DNA from: Gemmatimonadota bacterium
GTDB taxonomy: Bacteria > Gemmatimonadota > Gemmatimonadetes > Gemmatimonadales > Gemmatimonadaceae
NCBI GenBank assembly: GCA_947475795.1
Contig: CANJOX010000223.1
Location: 1-5,758, forward strand
DNA length: 5,758 nucleotides
Direction: 5' to 3'
Part shown: piece after piece, positions 1 through 5,758 of the stretch
Position numbering within the stretch: position 1 is the first letter of the stretch
Layout of the letters: the number at the start of each line of letters is the position of its first letter
Position numbers and translations under genes: made by a program
The notes under the pieces: model-generated
What the model saw: the letters and a program-made list of their open reading frames with translations, nothing else
Told to the model about the DNA's origin: nothing
Databases searched by the model: none

Positions 1-1
1 C

Positions 2-1117
2 TGGCGGATGAAGAATTATCAGGCCAGCCCGGAAGTGGACTTCACGAAGGTGCTCCGACTCGACTATGACCGCACCGCCGACGTCAGCACCACGCAGCTG
101 CACGTGCAGAACACGAACCGTCTGCTCCAGGATCGGCTCACGCTCTCGTACGGCGCCAAGCTGCTCACGGTCAACGCGGATTTCACGAACAACGGGAACA
201 CTCCGACGGCCGGCATCGTGGCGCCGATCTTTGCGGATGCCACGCGCCCCGCGCTCAACGTGAAGACGGACGCGGGAATTCTCCCGCAGGTCGGTGCCGT
301 CTTCAAGATGAATGAAAACAATGAAGTGTTTGCCAACTGGTCGGAGAATGTGAACCAGTTTCCCCTCAGTCCGGCTGGTGGCGTGTACAATGCGGCGCCG
401 GCAACCTTCGACTTCTTCAAGACCACCGCAAAGGCTGAACGCGCGACGACCCTGGAAGTCGGCGCCCGGACGCGCCGCGGCAAGGTCGAAGCGGGCGTGA
501 CTGGCTACACGATCGACTATCGCAACCGCCTGCTCGGCATCGCGCTTTGCCCACAGACGGTCACCTGCGCGACCGGCTTCGGCAACGTGGGATCGGTGAA
601 CACGGTCGGACTCGAAGGCGTGGTGAACGCGGATCTTGGCAATGGCCTGCGCGCGTTCGGTTCGGCGTCCTTCAACAGCTCGAAGTTCGGCGACGACTAC
701 CTCGCCAATCAGGCCAATGCGTCGTCGCGCGTGAGCACCAAGGACAAGTACGTGCAGGACGCGCCGAAGCAGATGGCCACGGCGTCGCTGTCCTACACGC
801 GCGCCAAGCTCAATCTCACGCTGGGTGGCCGTTATGTGGGCGAGCGCTACTTCACGTACACGAACGACCTGAACACGGCGGGCGACGGAGAAGGCAAGGT
901 GCCGGGCTACTTCGTGTCCGATCTCTCGGCGCGCTACCGCCTGGGCCGCATCGGCGCACTCAAGATGCTCGAGCTGCAGCTCAACATGAACAACCTGCTC
1001 GACGAGCGGTACATCGGCACGATGGGCAGCGGCGGCTTCACGGCCAGCGGCGACAACACCACGTTCCTGACCGGAGCGCCGCGGCAGATCTTCTTCTCGG
1101 TCAGCACGTCCTTCTGA
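2..1117 (+). CDS. TonB-dependent outer-membrane receptor, C-terminal beta-barrel part (5' end cut by window)
   Basis: This is the C-terminal 371 residues of a TonB-dependent receptor, an outer-membrane barrel that imports scarce ligands such as siderophores, cofactors or oligomers using TonB/ExbBD energy. The frame is open to the left edge (W-R before the first ATG at 8), so that ATG is internal; the signal peptide, TonB box and plug domain lie upstream. What is visible is alternating amphipathic strands separated by polar loops, such as LTLGGRYVGERYFTY, then a late-barrel NNLLDERY motif (about residues 330-337), and a C-terminal strand RQIFFSVSTSF ending in Phe, the usual outer-membrane assembly signal. 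A surface-loop-like segment has two cysteines in a CX5C spacing (residues 183 and 189). Family members usually run to 650-900 residues, so roughly half is present. The ligand cannot be told from this part. No SusD-like partner lies downstream; the next gene, a sulfatase, converges on it. Family call is firm, substrate unknown. Confidence 0.93.
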   Translation, partial: WRMKNYQASPEVDFTKVLRLDYDRTADVSTTQLHVQNTNRLLQDRLTLSYGAKLLTVNADFTNNGNTPTAGIVAPIFADATRPALNVKTDAGILPQVGAVFKMNENNEVFANWSENVNQFPLSPAGGVYNAAPATFDFFKTTAKAERATTLEVGARTRRGKVEAGVTGYTIDYRNRLLGIALCPQTVTCATGFGNVGSVNTVGLEGVVNADLGNGLRAFGSASFNSSKFGDDYLANQANASSRVSTKDKYVQDAPKQMATASLSYTRAKLNLTLGGRYVGERYFTYTNDLNTAGDGEGKVPGYFVSDLSARYRLGRIGALKMLELQLNMNNLLDERYIGTMGSGGFTASGDNTTFLTGAPRQIFFSVSTSF

Positions 1118-1161
1118 TCGCGTGATACCACCGACCGTTCGGCCTCCGCGCGTGTGTCCCG

Positions 1162-2682
1162 TCAGCCCGGGGACCGCAGGCCGAACAGGTTCTGCGCCAT
1201 CGCCGTCTCCCAGCGGACCATCCCGTCGTTGAGGGCGCGGACGCGCTCCGGATAGCGCCCGGCGAGATTGTACGCCTCGCCGGGGTCGCTGCGGAGATTG
1301 TAGAGCAGCGGGAGCGGGCCGGTGGTCTGTCGGCTCAGCCAGCCGAGAATCTGGTTGACCGGCAGTGGCCACACGTAGTGATTGACGGTCCGAATGAACT
1401 TCCAGTCGCCGGAGCGCATGCCTTCGAGCGTGCCCTGATGATAGAAGTAGAGCTCGCGGGGCGTCGCCGGCGGCGCGTCGGGGCGGGTCAGCAGATTCAC
1501 CATCGACTCCCCGTCGATCAGACGGTCCGACGGCATCCCGATGCCGGCGAGCGACAGCATCGTGGGGAAGACATCGATGTTCATCGTCGGTGCCTCGCAC
1601 AACCGGCCCGCCGGGATCGTCCCGTTCCAGCGGGCGATCATCGGCACCCGGTGACCGCCCTCGAAGCTCTGTCCCTTCCGTCCGCGAAAGCCCGCCGGGC
1701 TGCCATCATACCACGGCCCATTGTCGCTCGTGAATAACACGAGCGTATTCGCGTCGAGGTTGTGTCGCGTGAGCGTCTCCATGAGACGCCCCACATTCCA
1801 GTCGATCTCCTCGACAGTATCACCGTAGAGACCGCCATCCGACGTGTTCTTGAACTGCGTGGACGCGGCGAGCGGACGGTGCGGGTAGGTGTGGGCGAGA
1901 TACAGGAAGAACGGCGTCTCGGTATTCGATTCAATGACCTTGATCGCTTCATCGGTATACAGGCGGGTGAGCGCCGTGCGGTCCTGCACGTTCGCCTCGA
2001 TGACATCACGTCCCCGGTACAGCGGAAACGGCTGCATGTCGTTGCTGTGCGGCACGCCGTAAAAGCTCTGGAAGCCATGCTCGAGCGGATGGTACTGCGG
2101 CGCATTCGTGAAATCGCCGAGGTGCCATTTACCGATCATCGCCGTGCGGTACCCACGCTGTTGCAGCGCCTGACCCATCGTGACTTCGAACGCATCCAGC
2201 CCCTCCGCGCCAACCTCGGAGTCCATGTCCATCACCCCGGCGGAACCGGCCGCGAAGCCGAGCTGATTCACCAGCTTGGTCTTGATCGCCGTCGTGCTCG
2301 GCATGAGCGGGAAATCGAGCCGCATCCGCTTCGGGTACCGGCCGGTCAGGAGCCCCGCCCGCGACGGCGTACACACCGAATCGCACGCGTGGAAATCGGT
2401 GAAGCGCATACCGCCCGCCGCCAGCGCATCAATGTGCGGCGTCTTCACCGCGCTGCTGCCGTAGCAACCGAGATCGCCGTAGCCGAGATCGTCGCAGTTG
2501 ATCAGAATGACGTTCGGCGGCCGCCCCGTGAAGGTGGGGTCGAGCGCCAGGATATCGCCGATGGCGCGTGGCGCGGGAAAGGGCGCGCGCTTCTCACCCA
2601 GCAGATATCGGCTTCCAATGGCGAGGCCGATGCCGCCAGCGGCGAGCCCTCCGATGAATGTCCTGCGCGAAACACGTGGCAT
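1162..2682 (-). CDS. Tat-exported sulfatase, arylsulfatase (formylglycine) family
   Basis: Predicted 506-residue sulfatase that hydrolyses sulfate esters, probably in the periplasm. The chosen ATG (2682-2680) starts just before a twin-arginine signal, SRRTFIGG (residues 5-12), followed by a hydrophobic Gly/Ala-rich stretch to about residue 28. The frame stays open far upstream, but nothing before this ATG looks like protein, and the signal fixes the start; the ribosome site is weak (GGA about 7 bases before). Visible family landmarks are the metal-binding NCDDLGYGDLGCYG (62-75, D64/D65), the modification motif C104-TPSR-108 with RAGLLTGRYP, GKWHLG (184-189), AHTYPHRP (263-270), SDNGPW (319-324, D320/N321 as calcium ligands) and RGRKGQSFEGGHRVP (333-347, K336). 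All catalytic residues expected of a type I sulfatase appear present, so it should be active once C104 becomes formylglycine. No formylglycine-generating enzyme is in the window. The sulfated substrate cannot be predicted. It is divergent from the amidohydrolase gene and convergent with the receptor gene. Confidence 0.95.
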   Translation of the reverse strand: MPRVSRRTFIGGLAAGGIGLAIGSRYLLGEKRAPFPAPRAIGDILALDPTFTGRPPNVILINCDDLGYGDLGCYGSSAVKTPHIDALAAGGMRFTDFHACDSVCTPSRAGLLTGRYPKRMRLDFPLMPSTTAIKTKLVNQLGFAAGSAGVMDMDSEVGAEGLDAFEVTMGQALQQRGYRTAMIGKWHLGDFTNAPQYHPLEHGFQSFYGVPHSNDMQPFPLYRGRDVIEANVQDRTALTRLYTDEAIKVIESNTETPFFLYLAHTYPHRPLAASTQFKNTSDGGLYGDTVEEIDWNVGRLMETLTRHNLDANTLVLFTSDNGPWYDGSPAGFRGRKGQSFEGGHRVPMIARWNGTIPAGRLCEAPTMNIDVFPTMLSLAGIGMPSDRLIDGESMVNLLTRPDAPPATPRELYFYHQGTLEGMRSGDWKFIRTVNHYVWPLPVNQILGWLSRQTTGPLPLLYNLRSDPGEAYNLAGRYPERVRALNDGMVRWETAMAQNLFGLRSPG

Positions 2683-2952
2683 GAGCGATCCGGAGCCGCC
2701 CGGCAGCACCGGTGGCGATTGGTGGGCGCATCGCACGGGCGACGCAGACCGAAGGGGACGAACGTGGTGGGACGCGGTACGGCACGCGTGTGCGCAGCCG
2801 ACCACGACAGGCAAACTGCGGTCGGCGCACAGCGCGGGCAATAGGCGGTGGCGGTGACCGCGCCACGCCGCGCGCCCTCGCCAAGCGTCTCGCAGCGCGG
2901 CATACTCTCGCGGAGACTCGCCGTCCACCGGCCGACTTTTCACGGAGACCCG
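2683..2952. promoter_or_regulatory. Divergent intergenic region between sulfatase and amidohydrolase genes
   Basis: These 270 bases separate two genes read away from each other, so the promoters for both must lie here or overlap the gene starts. I do not see a convincing -35/-10 pair on either strand; the region is GC-rich and AT-poor, and this group's promoter consensus is not well known. It holds two small dyads: GCCGACC at 2797-2803 with its exact inverse GGTCGGC at 2820-2826 (16-base spacer), and the odd palindrome GCGGTGACCGC at 2851-2861. CACCGGTG at 2707-2714 is an 8-base palindrome. Any could be an operator, but short dyads are common by chance at this GC content. No small gene is supported here. 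Confidence 0.45.
2944..2947 (+). promoter_or_regulatory. Shine-Dalgarno site for the amidohydrolase gene
   Basis: GGAG lies five bases before the ATG at 2953. It supports this start over the GTG at 2848, which opens the same frame 35 codons earlier but would bury the twin-arginine signal inside the protein. Confidence 0.65.
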
Positions 2953-4677
2953 ATGACCAACCAACACTCCCGGCGCGATTTCATGGGCCTGACCATGGCC
3001 GGCGCGGTCGGCGCGCTGACGCCGTCCTGGCTCGGTGCCGTGCGCCAACCAGCGTCGCGGCCGGTGCCCACCGCCCGCGCCATCGACCCGGATCTGGTGG
3101 TCGTCAACGCCAAGGTCTACACGATGGACGGGGCGCGCGCCGAAGCCTTTGCCGTCAGTCAGCACCGGTTCGTCGCCGTGGGCACCACGGCCGCGGTGAA
3201 AGCGCTGGCAGGGGCACGCACCCGCGTGATCGATGCCGGCGGCCTCACGGTCGTGCCGGGATTCATCGACACGCACAATCATGCCGGCGGAACGACGCTG
3301 CTGTACGAGGTGCTGGTCGGCAATCCGTTCGACGTGGAATTCGTCAGCATCGAGAGCATCGTCAGCAAGTTGCGCGCGCGGGCGCGGGAGACGCCGGCGG
3401 GTACGTGGGTGTCCGGATACTTTCACGACGATACGAAACTCACCGACAAGCGGCAGCTCACGCGGCAGGATCTGGATCGCGTCAGCACCGAGCACCCCGT
3501 GGTCGTGCGGCATCGCGGCGGCCACACGGCGTTCTACAACAGCCGGGCGTTCGAGTGGGCAAAGGTGACGAAGGACACCGTCAATCCCGCCGGTGGGACG
3601 TTCGACAAGGATGCCACGGGCGAACTGTCGGGGCGCGTGACGGATCGCGCGATGAATGTCCTCAATGCCGTGGGGACGCGGCCGCAGTTCTCGGACGCCG
3701 AGCGCGCGCGGCGCGAACGGGATGGCATTGCCCACATGTCGAAGCAGTTCGCGCGCTACGGTCTCACGACCGTGCACCACGAGGGTGGTGATCTGGCGGC
3801 GATGCAGGACGTTCGGGCGCGCGGCGAGCTCCGGCACCGCATCAGCTATGAGGCGTCGGGCGCCGTGCTGGAGGGGATGATCACCAGTGGCATCCGCAGT
3901 GGCTTCGGCGATGACTGGATCCGGTTCGGTGCGACCTCGGAACACACCGTGGACGGCTCGTTCTCCGAGCGGACGATGGCCATGAGCGTGCCGTACGCCG
4001 GGACGGACTATCGAGGCAACGTCACCGAAACACAGGACACCCTGGACGCGTGGGTGGCGCGCGTGCATCGCGCCGGCATTCAAGTGAACTGCCACGCCAA
4101 TGGTGACGTGGCCATCGACATGTACCTGACGGCCTTCGAGCGGGCACAGCGTCAGTTTCCGCGGGCCGACGCGCGCCCCAAGATCACGCACTGCACGCTC
4201 GTCACCGACGACCTGGTCCGGCGCATGAAAGCGCTCGACGCGGTCCCGTCGATGTTCACCACGTACGCCTACTACAACACGGACAAGTTTCCGTTCTACG
4301 GCGAATCGCTCATGCAGCGCAGCATGGCCTTCCGTACGCTGCTGGACGCCGGCGTACGGGCCGCGGCCGGGTCGGATTTCAGCCCGGGCCCCTTCGCGCC
4401 ACTCATGGGGATGCAGGGGATGGTCACGCGCACCGGCTGGGACGGTACCTCGTGGGGACTGAATCAGCGCATCAGCGTCAGCGAGGCGCTGCGCGTGAAC
4501 ACGCTCCACGGTGCGTACGCGGCGCATGAGGAAGCGATCAAAGGTTCCATCACGGTGGGCAAGCTGGCCGACTTCGTCATGCTGTCTGATGATCCGCACA
4601 CGGTGAAGCCCGACGCGATCAAGGACATCGCCATCGTGCGCACGGTCGTGGGCGGCGAGACGATGTACGAGGCGTAG
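2953..4677 (+). CDS. Tat-exported YtcJ-like metal-dependent amidohydrolase (amidohydrolase family 3)
   Basis: Predicted 574-residue metal-dependent hydrolase of the amidohydrolase superfamily, YtcJ/N-substituted formamide deformylase-like group, acting on an unknown C-N or ester bond, probably in the periplasm. The start at 2953 has a GGAG site and a twin-arginine signal, HSRRDFMG (residues 5-12), with a hydrophobic segment to about residue 30. The small N-terminal beta-sandwich follows (DLVVVNAKVYTMD, 47-59), then the metal motif PGFIDTHNH (102-110, H108 and H110), RHRGGHTAFYNSRAF (from R186, with H187, H191 and N196), DGSFSERTMAMSVPY (from D334), NCHANGD (379-385, H381), ITHC (411-414, H413) and GSDF with the catalytic Asp D475. 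The C-terminus closes with the usual GKLADFVMLSDDP-type segment. Length is normal for the family (about 540-600). At the place where many relatives carry the bridging lysine just before the DGS motif, this protein seems to have E330 (S-E-H-T-V-D-G). The gene is monocistronic: a divergent sulfatase lies on the left, a convergent gene and hairpin on the right. Family is confident; substrate is not known. Confidence 0.94.
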   Translation: MTNQHSRRDFMGLTMAGAVGALTPSWLGAVRQPASRPVPTARAIDPDLVVVNAKVYTMDGARAEAFAVSQHRFVAVGTTAAVKALAGARTRVIDAGGLTVVPGFIDTHNHAGGTTLLYEVLVGNPFDVEFVSIESIVSKLRARARETPAGTWVSGYFHDDTKLTDKRQLTRQDLDRVSTEHPVVVRHRGGHTAFYNSRAFEWAKVTKDTVNPAGGTFDKDATGELSGRVTDRAMNVLNAVGTRPQFSDAERARRERDGIAHMSKQFARYGLTTVHHEGGDLAAMQDVRARGELRHRISYEASGAVLEGMITSGIRSGFGDDWIRFGATSEHTVDGSFSERTMAMSVPYAGTDYRGNVTETQDTLDAWVARVHRAGIQVNCHANGDVAIDMYLTAFERAQRQFPRADARPKITHCTLVTDDLVRRMKALDAVPSMFTTYAYYNTDKFPFYGESLMQRSMAFRTLLDAGVRAAAGSDFSPGPFAPLMGMQGMVTRTGWDGTSWGLNQRISVSEALRVNTLHGAYAAHEEAIKGSITVGKLADFVMLSDDPHTVKPDAIKDIAIVRTVVGGETMYEA

Positions 4678-4712
4678 GCGCCGACCGAATCGACGGCGCC
4701 GAGCCCCGACGC

Positions 4713-4754
4713 CACAACGCCCGGCCGCCTTGTACGAGGCAGCCGGGCGTTGTG
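4713..4754. terminator. Strong hairpin between convergent genes, probable bidirectional terminator
   Basis: CACAACGCCCGGC (4713-4725) and its exact inverse GCCGGGCGTTGTG (4742-4754) form a 13-pair stem. After one C-A mismatch the stem goes on with GCCT (4727-4730) pairing AGGC (4737-4740), leaving a six-base loop, TGTACG. It sits 35 bases after the stop of the amidohydrolase gene and 20 bases after the stop of the opposing gene, where a shared terminator is expected. No clear T-run follows on either strand, so it is not a textbook intrinsic terminator; it may act in a less U-dependent way or protect mRNA 3' ends. Confidence 0.7.
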
Positions 4755-4774
4755 CGGTGTCGCTGGACCGATCC

Positions 4775-5758
4775 CTAGCGGTCGAAGCCGGCCCCGTCCT
4801 CCGGCACGAACACCGCCGCCGGCGCACCAGGTCCGCCCTTCTCCACCTTGCTCCGCGTGATCTCCGGCAATCCCGCCGCCTTCAACATCGCGTTGATCTT
4901 CGGCAGGTCCGCGGCAATGATCCGCTCCATGCGCGCCATCTGCAGGTCGAGCTTCGGGTTCAACACCGCCAGCACATCGTACGCCTGCTTGGGCGGACGG
5001 CGCTCGCCGCTCGACACGAAGCTGAGCAAGCTCGAGAACTGGTTGTTGAGTCGGATCGGGAAGTTCAGCGGGTCCTGTCCCGACTGATTCTTCGTCTGAT
5101 ACACCGAGTCTTCCACGGCGCTGAGCGAGTCCGCGAACTTCTTCGCCAACGGCGCGAACGCGGCGTTCGCGGTCATCTTCGCCGTACGATCCGTCACATC
5201 CGTCTTGAGATTGCGGATCTCGATCACGCCCTTGTTCGCGTCGCTCATGCGGTCGCGCACTTGCAGCGCCATCCGCGTCTGCTCCACGAGATCGGCTTCC
5301 GTCGCGTCCGAGCGCGGATCGGGCTTCACCACGAACGTGTACTGCACCGGCGCCGCACTGCCGGCGGTCATCTTCACGCTGTACGTGCCCGGCGCCATCG
5401 ACGGGCCGGTGCCACGGCCGCCCCACAAAATCATGCCGCGGAACGTGGTCGCATCAGGATGACGCATGGTCCACGTGTAGCGATTCACACCCTTCCGATT
5501 GCTCGGCTTGGCCGGCGCCGCCGCGCCGAAGCCGCGTCCACCACCAGGGCCGCCCGCGGCGGGCGTGGGGTTGGTGTCGGTGCTCGCCACGGTGGCCAGC
5601 AGCTTGCCGGTCTTGTCGTAGAACTGGAACGTCACCGGCATCGAATCGGTCGGCAACCGGTACACGAACGTGGGTGCGGCCTGACCGTTCAGGCGCAACA
5701 CCGGCACCGGCTTGTACAGATACGGCGCGCTCGCGGCCTTCTCGGTTTCCGGCTCCCA
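4775..5758 (-). CDS. VPS10/sortilin-like (BNR-propeller) exported protein, C-terminal part (5' end cut by window)
   Basis: The last 327 residues of a large exported protein, open to the right edge (W-E-P-E... at 5758), so the GTG at 5707 is only an internal codon. Relatives are usually called glycosyl hydrolases or VPS10/sortilin-like proteins of roughly 1000 residues, with an N-terminal beta-propeller of BNR/sialidase-like repeats; that part is not in view. Visible here is a beta-sandwich-like domain (about residues 12-146) with RLPTDSMPVTFQFYDKTGK, TWTMRHPDATTFRGMILWGG and APGTYSVKM, interrupted by a Gly/Pro/Ala-rich linker (about 63-87). A mainly helical domain follows (about 153-300), containing ALQVRDRMSDANKGVIEIR and the family-like DPLNFPIRLNNQFSSL. 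The C-terminus, PEDGAGFDR, is short and polar with no sorting signal. Its role is not established: the hydrolase label comes from the propeller, and this tail has no catalytic motif I can name. It faces the amidohydrolase gene across a 97-base gap with a hairpin. Confidence 0.82.
   Translation of the reverse strand, partial: WEPETEKAASAPYLYKPVPVLRLNGQAAPTFVYRLPTDSMPVTFQFYDKTGKLLATVASTDTNPTPAAGGPGGGRGFGAAAPAKPSNRKGVNRYTWTMRHPDATTFRGMILWGGRGTGPSMAPGTYSVKMTAGSAAPVQYTFVVKPDPRSDATEADLVEQTRMALQVRDRMSDANKGVIEIRNLKTDVTDRTAKMTANAAFAPLAKKFADSLSAVEDSVYQTKNQSGQDPLNFPIRLNNQFSSLLSFVSSGERRPPKQAYDVLAVLNPKLDLQMARMERIIAADLPKINAMLKAAGLPEITRSKVEKGGPGAPAAVFVPEDGAGFDR
5498..5572 (-). other. Low-complexity Gly/Pro/Ala linker inside the VPS10-like protein
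   Basis: These bases encode a segment reading NPTPAAGGPGGGRGFGAAA followed by PAKPSN. It is rich in glycine, proline and alanine and breaks the beta-sandwich-like domain between the KTGKLLATV strand and the NRYTWTMR strand. It is probably a flexible surface loop. Such loops vary in length between relatives, and the GC-rich codons make the DNA locally repetitive. Confidence 0.6.

Noticed and set aside
547..1125. A 192-codon plus-strand frame inside the receptor gene.
   Set aside because: It is an out-of-frame shadow; the receptor frame has the barrel strands and the terminal Phe.
1131..1142. A small hairpin (CCGA/TCGG) between the receptor and sulfatase stops as a terminator.
   Set aside because: It has only four pairs and no T-run, which is too weak to call.
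1762..2844. A 360-codon plus-strand reading frame across the sulfatase gene.
   Set aside because: It is antisense to a clearly real sulfatase, rich in Arg, Glu and His without recognisable motifs, and typical of the opposite strand of GC-rich genes.
2901..2906. CATACT as a -10 box for the amidohydrolase gene.
   Set aside because: There is no matching -35 at a suitable distance, and a single AT-leaning hexamer is not enough support.
2848..2952. A longer amidohydrolase starting at the GTG at 2848.
   Set aside because: It would put 35 Arg/Pro-rich residues before the twin-arginine signal; the ATG at 2953 has a good ribosome site and places the signal at the N-terminus.
2712..3791. A 359-codon plus-strand frame overlapping the intergenic region and the amidohydrolase gene.
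   Set aside because: It is a frame-shifted shadow of the amidohydrolase; the product is Arg/Gly-rich with no domain signature.
4464..5426. A 320-codon minus-strand frame over the end of the amidohydrolase and the VPS10-like gene.
   Set aside because: It runs through the hairpin and both convergent genes, and its translation is low-complexity Gly/Arg/Ala-rich; the other minus-strand frame carries the family motifs.

Overview
The window is about 5.8 kb of GC-rich bacterial DNA with four protein-coding genes. Two are cut by the window edges. The order on the strands is + - + -, so every neighbour pair is convergent or divergent and no two genes form an operon here. GC-rich codon use, a TonB-dependent outer-membrane receptor, two enzymes with twin-arginine signals, and the C-terminal module of a large VPS10/sortilin-like exported protein point to a Gram-negative environmental heterotroph. 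Gemmatimonadota is my best guess, from the flavour of the VPS10-type tail and the overall protein style; Acidobacteriota or a related group cannot be excluded without a search.

Layout: (1) 2-1117 (+) is the C-terminal half of a TonB-dependent receptor, ending in a classic beta-barrel terminal strand. (2) 1162-2682 (-) is a complete 506-residue Tat-exported sulfatase of the arylsulfatase family, with a CTPSR formylglycine motif; it converges on the receptor gene across a 44-base gap. (3) 2683-2952 is a divergent intergenic region of 270 bases with short dyad symmetries and no promoter I can defend. (4) 2953-4677 (+) is a complete 574-residue Tat-exported YtcJ-like amidohydrolase (amidohydrolase family 3). 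(5) 4678-4774 is a convergent gap with a strong hairpin, probably a shared terminator. (6) 4775-5758 (-) is the C-terminal 327 residues of a VPS10/BNR-propeller type exported protein whose start lies beyond the right edge.

All four products are expected in the cell envelope or outside the cell: an outer-membrane transporter, two enzymes probably in the periplasm, and a probable secreted protein. This fits scavenging of organic compounds, possibly including sulfate esters, but the sequence does not show that the four act in one pathway. I found no mobile element, CRISPR array, tRNA, rRNA or phage gene. I do not see an undescribed system here. The most interesting points are a possible metal-ligand change in the amidohydrolase, the divergent pair of Tat-exported hydrolases, and the long stop-free frame antisense to the amidohydrolase, which I judge to be a GC artefact.
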